Below are positions 12,360-42,489 of a stretch of DNA of 64,000 bases, piece after piece (the stretch's first letter is position 1; every line of letters starts with the position of its first letter). Source of the stretch: Solea solea (lineage: Eukaryota > Chordata > Actinopteri > Pleuronectiformes > Soleidae). The notes below the pieces were generated by a model that made no database searches, was not told the DNA's origin, and worked only from the letters and a program-made list of their open reading frames with translations. The stretch covers positions 5,591,559 through 5,655,558 of the forward strand of contig NC_081144.1 of assembly GCF_958295425.1 (NCBI RefSeq). Reading direction: 5' to 3'. The translations under genes and the position numbers were made by a program.

Positions 12360-12745
12360 TTAAATAAGCGTAGGTCAAATATTGATTTGGTAATATATAT
12401 CAATCCTTCGTTTTGCAATACCGGAATTGATATGCCGGCACAAATATCAATATTTTGCTTAATAAATTAAGATGCTTTAAAGTAAACAGTCCCTGCCAGT
12501 TTACTGAATGAGGAAAACTCAGGTGGACATTACCTGGTCGAAGAGGAGTGAGTTTGTTGTGAATAAATAGAGAAATCCTGCACTTTTAACTTTTCATGTT
12601 TTTAACATTTTGTTTTCTTCAGTTCGACAGATATCGTGGTGTATCGCTATATAATTGTTCTGCAATGTATTGATTATCACAGAATTGCTGTATTGTGATA
12701 TTATTGGCATCGTGGACCATGTATCGCATATTGTGAGGTAAATGT
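12360..12745 (+). repeat. AT-rich interspersed repeat with ATATCG motifs
   Basis: Text such as GACAGATATCGTGGTGTATC and GCATCGTGGACCATGTATCG is typical of a fish DNA-transposon-like repeat. The part from about 12556 to 12655 is repeated in reverse orientation at about 62563-62640 (shared AATAAATAGAGAAATCCTGC then ACTTTTAAC and ATATCG). Ends are not defined. Confidence 0.5.
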
Positions 12746-12777
12746 ATTCGTTTATCGTTTATTCGTATATATGTGTG

Positions 12778-12808
<31 letters not shown>

Positions 12809-13119
12809 ATATATACTTGTCTTATATATATACTTATACATCTGTCTACTGTCTACTAACCCTAAAAATGTTGAGTGTTTTCTAATTTATGTGCATATGT
12901 GTTAATTATCCAGTGAGACACTGCCTAACTGATCTAAACCTGAGAGGCAGCAACAGCAGTCCAACAAAAAGGTTTTAAGGAGGAGTTGACTTCAGTGGGA
13001 GAAAAACCATCACCTTTTTTTTTTTTAACATCCCTCCTCCCCCATCGATCTACACCTTCCTCAGTCAAATCCAGCGTCGCTGTGAGACAACGCAGTCAGT
13101 GACTGAACCTGTGTGCAGG

Positions 13120-13127
13120 TATAAAAG
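13120..13127 (+). promoter_or_regulatory. TATA box of the alpha-tubulin gene
   Basis: TATAAAAG stands about 110 bp upstream of the tubulin ATG, with the expected start near 13150 in the GACAGACAGAGACGAG stretch. A short CAG repeat follows. A strong TATA box fits a gene expressed highly in selected tissues. Confidence 0.7.
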
Positions 13128-13238
13128 CAGCAGCAGCAGGGACAGACAGAGACGAGACACTTGACTTGTTTCCTGGGACACAGGTGGGATCTGTCTGGAA
13201 CTTCCACTGTTCTCTACTCTATCATCTGCATCAGCAAC

Positions 13239-16200
13239 ATGGTAAGAGAATTTAACATTTTCTTATTGATTGTGTCAATATGAGCATCTTTTAAATGCTT
13301 CAATAATGTCTCTGCGTGTTTTTACGTGTGAGTTTAAAATGACTGACAGGCTGTTTATTGCAGACTGTCTGCAAAGAGGAGCCCAAGCCATTGTCATTAC
13401 TGTCATTAAATCTATTTTTTTTTAAAAAAGAAAAAAACTCCTATTGTTTATAATCCTTTGTTTGCTTGTTTTTGAAGTATATTCATATTCTAGACTATAA
13501 TCTACTCATATATAACAGATGTCACTCAGTGGCTAAAAATCATCTTGGGGGGAAGTTCATGTTTCTCTTCCAGGAAGAACAAAAGCTGAAATTCTCAACA
13601 TGTTCAAACAGGTTTTGTTGGAAGTACTTGGAAGATGCAACAGTGGAGTGGTGAAATAATCCTGTCCTCTTTTTGTTGACGCTTGACAAAAAGAAAAAAC
13701 TGTGATGGCCAATGCAGTATCACCAGACACTGTTTGCAGTAAAGTACCTTAAAGGGATACTTGAGTAAAAGTATCTTACCAGAAAAGGACTTTGGTAGAA
13801 GTTGGAGTCACTTTTTTATAATATTACTTAAGTAAAATCTTAAAGATGAAATTTACTTTACTTTCTGATATAAAATGGACTTAAGTTTTAGAAGAAAAGT
13901 ATTTTTAGAACAAGTGAGGAGTAAGGATTGAGCCATGGTAGCTCAGTGGTAGGGAGTTGTCTTTCAACTGGAAGGTTGTGGGTTCAATTCCTGGCTCTGC
14001 TAGTCTGTATGTGTCCTTGAGTAAGACATTTAATCCTATGTTGAAAGATGTGTGAATGGCAAAACTGTAGTGTAAAGCAGCTCATCAAGACTAGAAAAGC
14101 TCTATATAAATACAGACCATAATACCAACTCTTCTTCTTCTGATTTTATTTGGTAGATGGAGGTAAAGATAGAGGAAATGTAGTAAAAAGTAGTAATGTT
14201 GCTAGAAATACAACTAACAAAGTCAAGTACAGTAACAGTGTGTGTACTTTGTTACATTACAACACAAAGTTATAATAGTCTTGGATTTTTCATTAGTTTT
14301 AGTTTTTATTTCATTTTGACTGTTTTTGAAATGTGTTAGCTTTAATTAGTTTTTCGAGTGGGTTTGCTAGTTTTTATCAGTTTTTTATTATCTTTTGTAA
14401 ATGCTAGGTTTTAGTTTAGTTTTTTATTATTTTTAGTGTTAGTTTTAGTTGTTTGTAATATGGAGTATTTGTATCTCAAATACAACCTTTAAAAATTGCA
14501 GGCATTCATAGGAACCCAAAAGGATTATGTATGAAAAACAAATGTACAAAGATGAAAATTAAGCACATTCAAATTCACTATAATTTTAGTTAGTTTTAGT
14601 AAAAACACAATTCAGTTTCATTTAGTTATCGCGGGGGTTTTAAACTGTACTTTCCTTTTTATTTCAGTTAACTAAAATGTTTTTCAATTTTAGTTTTCGT
14701 GAACTATAATAGCCTTGTTGCAACACTGCATGTTTGCATTGCAACCTAGTAAAAATTAATGAATATTTTAAATAGTTTTTGCTTTGAAAAACCATGTTGT
14801 CTGAATTTCTTAAATTTCTCTGGGAAAAGAAAATCACTGCTGCAAATTCAAAGTCCACAAATTCACTGTAAAACTAGTGGCCTAGATTTCAGCTGCTCCT
14901 CTTAGATCTTGTATTTAATATTTATTTTTCCTTCTGTTTTTGTGAAAACAAATAATCCCAAACATGTGGAAGAAAAGGTTGTGTTCACTCTTCAGTACTC
15001 TTCTTCTCCGGTTGTGATCATGGTTTTTGTTTCCCTCTGCACAGAGAGAGTGCATCTCCATCCACGTGGGCCAGGCAGGAGTGCAGACAGGAAACGCCTG
15101 CTGGGAACTCTTCTGCCTGGAGCACGGCATCGCTCCTGACGGCACCTTCCCGGACGGCCATGCACTACCAAACTCACGTGAAGATCCATTCAGCACTTTC
15201 TTCAGCACTGGGAGTCGAGGGCGTCACAGTCCACGAGCGTTATATGTGGATCTGGAGCCCACGGTGGTGGGTGAGTATAGTCCTGGAGACTGTGTGTGTT
15301 TATTTTAATTTTTTATTTCTTATCTATTTTCTTTTATTAAGTGTTCCAGTTTAGTTTGTGTCTGGCGTGAGTTCCTCTCCATCACTTATGGCCTTGTGCA
15401 GTTACAGTAACTGTTAATAGGATACAGACTCTGGTATCCAGGCAACGAGTGCAGCTGTGACTCCTTTTGTCAATGCTGCTAACATTTACAGAGGTGTTCT
15501 ATGTAAACAGTAACGCTCGAGTGAGTATTTAGTTGATTTTAGCAGGTGAACACCTTACATGATTTGTGATTTATTTATATAGAAACATTATTATAGTTTC
15601 AATGAAGCCGTCTAGGATCAGTACATTTATGCTTAAATTATTTAAATGTAATGATTTATTATTTTGCTTTCATTTAGGCACAAACACAATTTCAGACGCA
15701 ACAGTTCATCCAGTGTTTTTATTGCATTTATGTTCATGACAGAAGGGAATAGGGATTGGGTACCTTGCTCACGGGTGCCTCGAACTTTGTCCTGGCAGGG
15801 ATTTGAACTGGCAACAATAAACTTTACGCTCATCCATGGGTTGTCAAAAATAAACAAAATCAATTAAACATTGATTTTATTAAAACAAATTCATACTATT
15901 CCATTCCACGTTTTTTTATACTATTATTAATAATGACATTATGATGATTATTAATTGTTTATTAATTAAATAATAATTTTTTGTCTTATCCTACCTTATA
16001 ATTACCTCTTAACTAGTTGCTTTGTATAGCTGCACCATTATAGAATAAAGGAAAAGTCAAGATATTGTGTTCCTCATTTCACACACAATTCTCTTCTACT
16101 TCTAATAAGTGTGATAATAAATAAGATAATAAAATGCACATTACTCTCATCCTCTAAATTCACACATGTAGTGTTTGTGTTGTCTGGTTTTGGAGGTTTC

Positions 16201-18513
16201 TTTTGCTCTCTCTAACACTAACACTTTTGTGAACTGAATCTTTTGTTTCAGATGAAGTGAGGGTCGGTAAATACAGAGATCTCTTCCACCCCGAGCAGCT
16301 GATCTCTGGAAAGGAGGACGCAGCCAACAACTACGCTCGTGGCCATTACACTGTCGGCAAAGACATCATTGATGACGTCATGGAGCGCATCCGTAAAATG
16401 GTCTGTAATGAAAGTTTATGTCCTTCACGTGAATGATGAAAAAGGGATTCCAGTGAGACCTAATGTGGTTTTAATAAATGAAAGAAACAATAAAACAGCA
16501 ATTAAAAACAACAGTGACACAGAGAACATATCATTCTCATTCTAAATACTTTTAAAGCCAAGGAGTAAAAAAATTAGTTTTAAGACGAGTCTTTTCTAAC
16601 ATGGGGAAGGAGATCATTCCATAATTTTGGAGTATAACTTGGTCACCCCTGATGATGATTTCTGATGATGCTCAATAACATTTATGAATTTGGACAAAGT
16701 TACATGTCTTCATGTCAAAGTTACAGGGGGATACAGAGTTTTTCAGACTTTCTGTTTTATAGAAAGATGCTCAAAGCATAAAAGTTAAATTAAATTTATA
16801 CCTAAAGAGATACACCCAAATGGTTTAAATTTGTAGTAAATGACACATAAAATGATACAGAAATGAAATACACACAGTACAGTATAATAATCACAATAAA
16901 CATAATAAAATACAAAGTTGATGAATAAAATAAATAGAAATAACACACAATGAGCCTCGGGATACATTGTCAGTTCAACACATGCAGAAGAATATGCACC
17001 TTTATTTAGATAAATGAGCCACAAGTTCCTTTGCAGAGCCACTTGGAGAAGTACGACAATAACCCACATATTGTTCTTTTCACGCCTTCGTCAAATTTGA
17101 AATTAACGTAGCAACATAACCCCGCCTCCGCCTCACTGAATGCATGCACGCTCCTTGGCACAACATCGGCACTATAGGACACCCCTGGATGTGACCCCAA
17201 CCAGTGTGATTGACAGCGAGGCGCATTCAATCCCTGCCTGATTGTGGGTGATATATCTGTGATATTCTACTTTTAACATGGCACAAATGGTCAAATCGCA
17301 AAATGTTGGGGCTTCCCAACAGGAGTTTGTTTTGCAACCAAAAGACAAAGTCCAGTTTTATATACAGTACAGGTTCCTCTAACCATCTTTTCTGTTGCTT
17401 TTTAATTGCATCTCATGCTTTTATAAGTCAACGGAGACTGTCCTGTCATTTGTCCCTCTCATCAGACGGACCAGTGTTCTGGCCTGCAGGGTTTCCTCAT
17501 CTTCCACAGCTTTGGAGGTGGCACTGGCTCTGGCTTCACCTCACTGATGATGGAGCGTCTGTCAGTCGACTACGGCAAGAAATCCAAGCTGGAGTTTGCC
17601 GTGTACCCTGCTCCTCACGTGTCCACAGCTGTGGTGGAGCCGTACAACGCCATCCTCACCACCCACACCACCTTAGAACAGTCCGACTGCGCCTTCATGG
17701 TGGACAACGAGGCCATCTACGACATATGTCGCCGCAACATGGAAATCGAGAGCCCGAGTTACATCAACCTCAACAGGTTGGTCGGTCAGATTGTCTCCTC
17801 CATCACCGCCTCGCTTCGTTTCGAAGGTGCGCTCAATGTGGACCTGATGGAGTTCCAGACAAACCTGGTGCCCTTTCCACGCATCCACTTCCCGCTGGTC
17901 ACTTACTCGCCCATAATCTCGGCAGAGAAGGCCTCCCACGAACAGCTGACTGTGTCCGAGATCACCAGTGCCTGCTTTGAGCCAAGCAACCAAATGGTCA
18001 AGTGTGATCCTCGCGGCGGGAAGTACATGGCGTGCTGCATGCTGTACCGAGGTGACGTCGTCCCCAAGGACGTGAACAGCGCCATCGCAAGTGTGAAAAC
18101 CAGACGCTCCGTCCAGTTTGTCGACTGGTGTCCCACTGGTTTCAAGGTGAGTGGAGGACAACACAGTGCAAGGACAAGACACGTCCACTTCCTGATCATT
18201 CTCTTTGCATCAACAGGTAGGAATCAACTTCCAGCCCCCAACTGCAGTTCCTGGCGGAGACCTGGCCAAAGTCCAGAGAGCCGTGTGTATGCTGAGCAAC
18301 ACCACTGCCATCGCAGAGGCCTGGTCTCGCCTTGACCACAAGTTTGACCTCATGTACGCGAAACGCGCCTTTGTCCACTGGTACGTGGGTGAAGGCATGG
18401 AGGAGGGGGAGTTTGCAGAGGCCAGAGAGGATCTGGCCTGTCTGGAGAAGGATTACATGGAGCTGGGTCAAACAGGTGCTGACTCTGAGAATGATGACGA
18501 CGAGGAATACTGA
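13239..18513 (+). CDS. Alpha-tubulin, divergent isotype without Lys40
   Basis: Forms the alpha/beta heterodimer of microtubules. Coding exons: 13239-13241 (ATG only, typical of alpha-tubulin genes), 15045-15270, 16252-16400, 17466-18146, 18217-18513; 1356 nt, 451 aa. Visible: N-terminal MREC, the tag used in tubulin mRNA autoregulation; the GTP-binding GGGTGSG at 143-149; the catalytic Glu at about 255 in [19 protein letters not shown]; and a C-terminus ending EEY, so the detyrosination cycle is possible. Odd points: the luminal loop (residues 36-50, [16 protein letters not shown]) is one residue longer than in TUBA1A and has no lysine, so Lys40 acetylation is impossible. Loop Thr253 is Met. 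The exon 3 donor is GTCTGT, a weak site. An intron splits FK/VGIN near the C-terminus. TUBA8 also lacks Lys40, but this sequence is not clearly its orthologue, so no symbol is given. Confidence 0.95.
13731..14265 (+). mobile_element. Composite transposon copy 1 (outer element carrying a SINE)
   Basis: Lies in tubulin intron 1. The outer sequence starts near AAAGTACCTTAAAGGGATAC and ends ...TTTGTTACATTACAACAC, rich in ACTTAAGTA palindromic words. Inside it, 13931-14126 is a tRNA-like SINE (GAGCCATGGTAGCTCAGTGG, B-box-like GGTTCAATTCC, tail CTATATAAATACAGACC). The same arrangement recurs at 43621-44120 (reverse) and 44881-45351. Confidence 0.8.
13931..14126 (+). repeat. tRNA-derived SINE module inside composite copy 1
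   Basis: tRNA-like head AGCCATGGTAGCTCAGTGGT with B-box-like GGTTCAATTCC, followed by TGTCCTTGAGTAAGACA and the tail AGCTCTATATAAATACAGAC. It is not a functional tRNA: the 3' half does not pair to close an acceptor stem. Confidence 0.7.
15660..15870. repeat. Probable interspersed repeat in tubulin intron 2
   Basis: GGGTACCTTGCTCACGGGTG and GGGATTTGAACTGGCAAC are phrases I recall from a common teleost repeat. Limits are approximate. The rest of intron 2 (15271-16251) is AT-rich with no recognisable feature. Confidence 0.35.
16470..16740 (+). repeat. LINE 3'-tail-like repeat in tubulin intron 3
   Basis: AAAGCCAAGGAGTAAAAAAA, TTAGTTTTAAGACGAG and GGAAGGAGATCATTCCATAA match the wording of a familiar fish retroposon tail. 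No reading frame is conserved. The remaining intron to 17465 shows nothing else I can name. Confidence 0.45.
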
Positions 18514-19225
18514 GCTCTGGTGATTTTTTTTTTTGATACTGTACTGACAGTATTATAAGTTAGAATGATCTGTTAGGATCTGCATAAAATGTCTCTCCTG
18601 TTTCCTCTTCCTCTTTCCCCTCCTGTTGTATGGCAGTCTGTCAGTCCTTCCCATCTGCATGAGTGAGTGTTTCCTGCTTGTCTTTGCCCCTGCAGGCTGG
18701 CCGGAGAAACCCTATTACCTGGTTTCCCTCCAGCTCACCTGCTGCAGATTACTCTGCAGACGAAGTAGTAATCAAGGGTAGTCATCAGAGCCTCAACCTG
18801 GCGACCCTCCAACCAGCTGACACCCTGACGGGCCTTTCAGCTGTGAGCCCCTTGAACCAGACCTGTCCGGGGGAGCTGTAGCATTGTTCTGTTCTTTTTT
18901 TTTTTGGTAGAAATGCGTCCTATTCCCTGCATCCAGACTTGTACCGCCACCTAAGGGTGAAGTGGGATACTACAGGGCCCTCGATATGCGACATACTTCA
19001 GCTTGCACAGAAATATAGAGCCTCAATGCCTAGCTGAAGCTTAGCATGATCAGATGTGATGGTCTTTCTTATTACCTTATTTACATATATGTATATATAT
19101 ATGTGTATATATGTATATATATTTATATATATGTATGTGTATATATATATACATATATGTATGTATGTGTGTATATATATATATATTTATATGTATATGT
19201 ATGTATATATGTATATATGTGTGTG

Positions 19226-19263
<38 letters not shown>

Positions 19264-19267
19264 CATA

Positions 19268-19299
<32 letters not shown>

Positions 19300-19380
19300 C
19301 ATATATAAGCTTTAGGAGAAGAATGCAAGCTTTTACAAATTATGTTTGAATTGTACTGTGAAATAAAGTGTCTTTACAGT
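18514..19380 (+). other. Alpha-tubulin 3' UTR
   Basis: Follows the TGA at 18511-18513 and ends at a poly(A) signal AATAAA (19362-19367). It includes a T-run, the unexplained open stretch at 18697-18881 and a long TA/TG microsatellite. Confidence 0.6.
19079..19306. repeat. TA/TGTA microsatellite
   Basis: About 230 bp of TATATG, TATG and TA units in the tubulin 3' UTR. Open frames of Tyr-Ile repeats on both strands here are artefacts of the repeat. Confidence 0.95.
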
Positions 19381-19784
19381 ATCCTGTGAGAGAGACTCTG
19401 ACTGTGTGTGGTGGTCACCACACAATAACCACCATCCACACTACATTGTTAGATGTCACGTCTCTTCACATTTCCTGTGCGTGCCTCTTCAATCTGTGAC
19501 AAACTACCTTTTAAACTAATGTGCACGCAACACAACCAAATGATCCTTTTGATAAAAAATAATGAGGTAAAATCTTCTGACCATTTGTTTTGTTTTTTGT
19601 TCTTATTTGTTCCCTCATGGTTCTGGGTCATCTCCAAAGTGACTTCAGGGACTGAAGTGTTTGACTGGGTGTAAAATGATGTGTGATAGAGAAAGCATGA
19701 CATATGACTGGGAGTGTGGAAGGGTGAATGTCAAAGATGTGGTATAAAGCGCTTAGAGGTGATCTTCAAGAAAGTAAGGCTCGA

Positions 19785-19845
19785 TATCAGAGGTCTCCAA
19801 CTTGCAGTGGGCGGGCCACATGCGCCCCCCATATGTCTTTTATTC
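19785..19845. repeat. hAT-like end fragment
   Basis: CAGAGGTCTCCAACTTGC followed by GCGGGCCACATGCGCCCCCC resembles the left end of the element at 3766-4370. No matching right end was found. Confidence 0.45.
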
Positions 19846-21040
19846 ATATTAATAATGTTATAATTTAGATGTCTTTTTCCTCAAACAAATTAACTTTTTT
19901 TCACTTGACCAAAGGAGAATACATAAACAAATGTTAAATAAATACATGTTTAAAAACCTCACCTTTTTATGCCCACACAGGAAAGCTGGTAAATAACTAT
20001 AATTTGACATGTTAATCAAGAAATAATACTATTTTTTTTGTTGCTTCTACACACTGGTGTTTTAATCATTACAGAAATGTAAAATATGATTTTGATAATT
20101 ACCAGTGCTGTTAATTTAGGACAGCTGGTGGTCTAATACATTTATGAAGCTCTGTATTTCAGTCTCTTCTCCTCACATGGTCCCAGACTGACTCTATGTG
20201 ATGATGATGAGGATGATGATGATGATGGTGAGGTCAGGACTTTGAGGGGGTCCACACCATCTGTTGCAGCAGGCGATGTCAGTCTTTTGTCTCTGTAGTT
20301 CTTTGTGGCTGTTTGTTTGGGGATCATTGTGTTGTTGTTGTTGGAGGATGATTGTCTGAATCACTCTCCTCCTCCTTATGTAGTTATCGATTAATAATAA
20401 TAAGTTGTTTGTTTTCTCCTCAGACAAACTTGAAGGAGGCTCTTACAGGGTCAGAGATGAGCAGCTGTCAGGAAACATTTACAGGAAACAACCAATCAAA
20501 CTGGCTATTTAAACAATAAGTCCCGGCGGTGGAGCCGTAAAAAGTGTCACCTGAACATATTCATCCGCGCAAACATAGGATAAACATACGACTATGTTTG
20601 TGATTTTTACTCGGCGTGAATAACGTGATATGGGGAATGTTCCGAGGTCTGTTGTTCCTTTTCGCTACAGTTTATCGTTCCGTTGGTGAAGAAGAGTAAA
20701 GTTTTGAGAAAACGTGACTTGTTTGTTTTTAAAGCTCCATCTACATAATCACCTATAGGCTACATCCGCGTCCCTGCTGCTGAAAACGAGGAAATAATTC
20801 AGTGGCATAAGAGGAACTTAAATAATAATACTCGTATTAACACGATGTCGAAATACCATATATGATACATATTACATTAATTGGTTCCCCTTAATCACAT
20901 AACGAAGACATGAGCAGTGTAAAAAAGTAACAAATAATAAACATGCTTTATAAACACCACAAAATACACTGTAGGAAGAAAAATAAATACGAAGTGATCT
21001 AATATATAATATAAAATTTAAAAAAAGTATCCAATCCAAT
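19846..21040. other. Intergenic DNA, no gene seen
   Basis: AT-rich sequence with a GATGAT tract near 20198-20230 and GTTGTTGTT near 20331. I see no exon, RNA gene or clear mobile element. Confidence 0.5.
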
Positions 21041-21335
21041 CCAGCTTTATTTGTAAAGCACTTTAAAACAGCCACAGTGGACCAAAGTGTTGTACAGAAT
21101 AATAAATAAAAGACACCATAAATAAAAGGCATAGACGTCCACATGAGGGTAATGAGATACATCTAAAACAACTTAAAATAAATTCAGACATAAAAATGTG
21201 GACAAAAGTAACATAAACCACAATAAAAACAGATAAAAAAATAAACATAAAACAAAGAGAAGAGATGAGTTTTAAGAAGAGATTTAAAAACAGATAGGGA
21301 AGAGGCCTGTCTAATGTGCAGATGCAGATCATTCT
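21035..21335 (-). repeat. LINE 3'-tail-like repeat (minus strand)
   Basis: CCAGCTTTATTTGTAAAGCA, AGTGTTGTACAGAATAATAA and AAGAGGCCTGTCTAATGTG are phrases of a familiar teleost retroposon tail in reverse. No coding capacity. Confidence 0.55.
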
Positions 21336-21354
21336 AATCCACTGTTTTTATTTA

Positions 21355-21800
21355 CAGTAACCTTTATTTAATCAGGAAAAAACACATTGAGATCTCTTTT
21401 TCAAGTGTGTCGTGGCCAAGACAGACAGCAGCACAGTTACAAAGTATACAACAAGGTTACAGATAAACAGTCAGCAGTCATACATACTATAAAAACATAA
21501 CATCATTTCAGGATCATAATCATAAATACCCTACACAATCATGAAAACCCCATAAATCAGGGAGAACATCTACACACAGATGTGGCTGCCTCCAAATGTT
21601 CCTGCATTCTCCTAATAACATCCAGTGAGACCAAGCCTTTAAGTTTCAAATCTTTCTCTAGTTCATTCACAAATAAAAGCCTTTTTTCCCCCGATTCAGT
21701 GCTGACAGGTATGTAGGAGGGAAGTAGACCAAGAATAGCCTTGTAAATAAATATCCGCCAATGTTTTAATCTACGTGTAGACAAAGAAGTCCAACCAACA
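21355..21800 (-). pseudogene. Decayed LINE 3' end (minus strand)
   Basis: Between CCTTTATTTAATCAGG (21361) and about 21800 the minus strand carries a retroposon 3' region. One frame reads RRLKHWRIFIYKAILGLLPS, like the C-terminal region after the reverse transcriptase of fish non-LTR elements. It is short and degraded. The family is not assigned. Confidence 0.45.
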
Positions 21801-22474
21801 GTGATGAGTGGTGGTAGTAGTAGTAATAGTAGAGTAAGTATAAAAGTAGAGTAACAATGTAACACTAAATAAGATTAATATTAAGTCTAATACTGGTCCC
21901 AAGGCCCATCTCAACTGATGTGGTACACATTGCTGATTAATCAAATCATGTTGACCCACAAATTGACCTTGGAGATTGTGGGGGCTTCATTTGTGGCTGT
22001 GAGACATCAACAATTGAAATGGGATGAGATTATGTCTGTTTTACCTCCTCTGTGGCTCGTGGATACTGAGAAAAACAGTTTCAAAATGATCCCATGTTAC
22101 AAAGACATATTTCAAAAAAGGGCCTTCTTAGCGATGGCTGTTGTGTGGCGCTAGAAACATCGTATGAAGGCTGTGACAAAAGTGGTTACAGGAATAATTT
22201 GTTATGACTAAACTCTATGTGCATCGATCTGATGTGCACGCCAAGTTCGCTGAGTTCTCCCGCATGGCACAACCATCAGTGAGTAAGTGAAAGAAGTAAA
22301 GATCAAAAGAAGGTATATAATCCCTGCAAAAATAATTGGGTCACCTCAAAACTGGACCAGATTGCAATTTTACACATGTCCTGATGTGCACACCAAGTTT
22401 GGTGAGTTTTCATGCATGGCAAGAGCCTCAAAAGTGCACTCAGGTAGTAAGTGGAAGAAAGTCGATGCTTGCCC

Positions 22475-22760
22475 AGCTAACAATTCAGAACATTCTGGGA
22501 ATGTTACTGGCTGTGGGAACGTTCCCTGAAGGTTCCCCCCTAGGTTCTCCTGTGGTTGATATGGAAAGTTTTCCTAACGTTTCCCCAACGTTAGTGTTTG
22601 ATTGTACATTGGGTTCCCAGAACGTTACTTTGTCAAACTTCATACAACCTTTATAGAACGTTCTCTTTTGGTTCCCAGAACATTCCCCTAATGTTACTTT
22701 TCTACAACCTTATGCAACCTTTAGAGAACATTCTCTTTTGATTCCTTTTCCCATGGCCCT
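22475..22760. repeat. GTTCCCAGAACGTT-rich repeat
   Basis: The short near-palindrome GGTTCCCAGAACGTT/GAACATT recurs many times. Two larger tandem units start GGTTCCCAGAAC and end GAACRTTCTCTTTT (about 22612-22669 and 22670-22739). No reading frame is conserved. Confidence 0.6.
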
Positions 22761-22799
22761 TGGACCCTAATGATGTAATGTTAATTAACGTTAGTGTAG

Positions 22800-22950
22800 T
22801 GTGACCGAAAAATAACGAAACTCTTGCACATTTTATTTATTTTTTATTAAACCTTATATTACATTTTGCACTATTTTTTGTATTACGGTTTACATTGTTT
22901 GTATGTAAGCTGCTGGACACAATTTCTCTAAGGGGATAAATAAAGTATAC
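22800..22950 (+). repeat. LINE 3' tail fragment
   Basis: TGTATGTAAGCTGCTGGACA and ATTTCTCTAAGGGGATAAA, then TAAAGTA, form a typical plus-strand fish retroposon end. Confidence 0.5.
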
Positions 22951-23379
22951 GTGCCTACCTAATGAACAATTCAAGTTAAAAGAAAATCTTAAAATCTAAG
23001 ATTATTATAAATAATGATGCCTACAATGACTGAAAAGATGCTTTACAGAATAAATCACTAGGACTGTCCATGACAAGCAAGCATTTCCAAGACATCCAAA
23101 TGAAATATAAATCACTTTCTCCCTTCACTATAGTCACAATGATAGAAATTCACCAAGATACACTTAATGCAAGTGCTCCCAGTCAAAAAAAGAAAATTAA
23201 AAACAAATCGTGTGACAGTATACTGCATATACAAAATAGAGTGAAATAATGAAAAACACTGGCAAAAAGTAGGAATAATGTTTCTGTGTAGTTACGGAGT
23301 AAGAAGTCGCTGAAACAGCAAACCTCGTGGAAACAGAGAAATGGCACAAGCACTCATGAGAAGTGTGCGGTGTCTAGTT

Positions 23380-23638
23380 TTTTGAGCGGACGTGCTCACT
23401 GCCTTGGAACATTCTCCTCCTCACTGTGCGTGGATGTGTGAGTGTGCGTACGTGTGTGAGTGAGCGTGCATCAGTGTGTTGCCTCGTCTCGTATTGATGT
23501 CAACCGACTGCAACTGAGTCTGAAGGCAAACAAACAAAACGGGGGTTTGCTAAAAGAGGGACAAAACCCCCTCCAGGTGGACCGTTGTGTTCTTCACGAC
23601 CGTCCTGCTCGAGCCTCCACCGGCTTTTGACCGAAACG
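23380..23638 (+). promoter_or_regulatory. kdm5b: kdm5b promoter and 5' UTR
   Basis: CpG content rises from about 23380 and stays high through the first exon and the start of intron 1 (to about 24250), as in CpG-island promoters of housekeeping chromatin genes. No TATA box is evident and the start site is not fixed. Confidence 0.5.
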
Positions 23639-42210
<18,572 letters not shown>

Positions 42211-42489
42211 ACAAGTCTCATTGTTTGACTTGGAATGCGGTGGAAAAAAAGTAAAAGATGTTCTTCATAAACCTTGGTCAGTTGTTAAGAGAGCGTTAGA
42301 GTCATTTTTCAAACTTATAACGCATAAAAGCAGGAGGGACTGCAGTTTATCTTCTGTCAACGTTTAACACATTAACAATTACGAGCTCAATATGATGGAT
42401 TATTTTCATAATTAGATTTAACACAAGAACTGTGGATTTTAAATGCTTTTTTTGACAACTGTGGGTCACAAACTTAATAAACTATCAGG

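Noticed and set aside
13931..14010. Possible true tRNA gene (GCTCAGTGG and GGTTCAATTCC)
   Set aside because: No closed acceptor stem, and the same text recurs three times with a SINE tail; it is tRNA-derived.
17303..17980. 225-codon plus-strand frame over tubulin exon 4
   Set aside because: Out of frame with tubulin, which is the real coding frame there.
17673..18188. 171-codon minus-strand frame opposite alpha-tubulin
   Set aside because: It is the shadow of the highly biased tubulin exon; no homology of its own.
19046..19349. Open frames of Tyr-Ile-Cys repeats on both strands
   Set aside because: They are translations of the TA/TG microsatellite and have no complex sequence.
23585..23638. 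Upstream in-frame extension of kdm5b
   Set aside because: It begins with TTG, not ATG; the ATG at 23639 precedes the conserved JmjN region at the expected distance.
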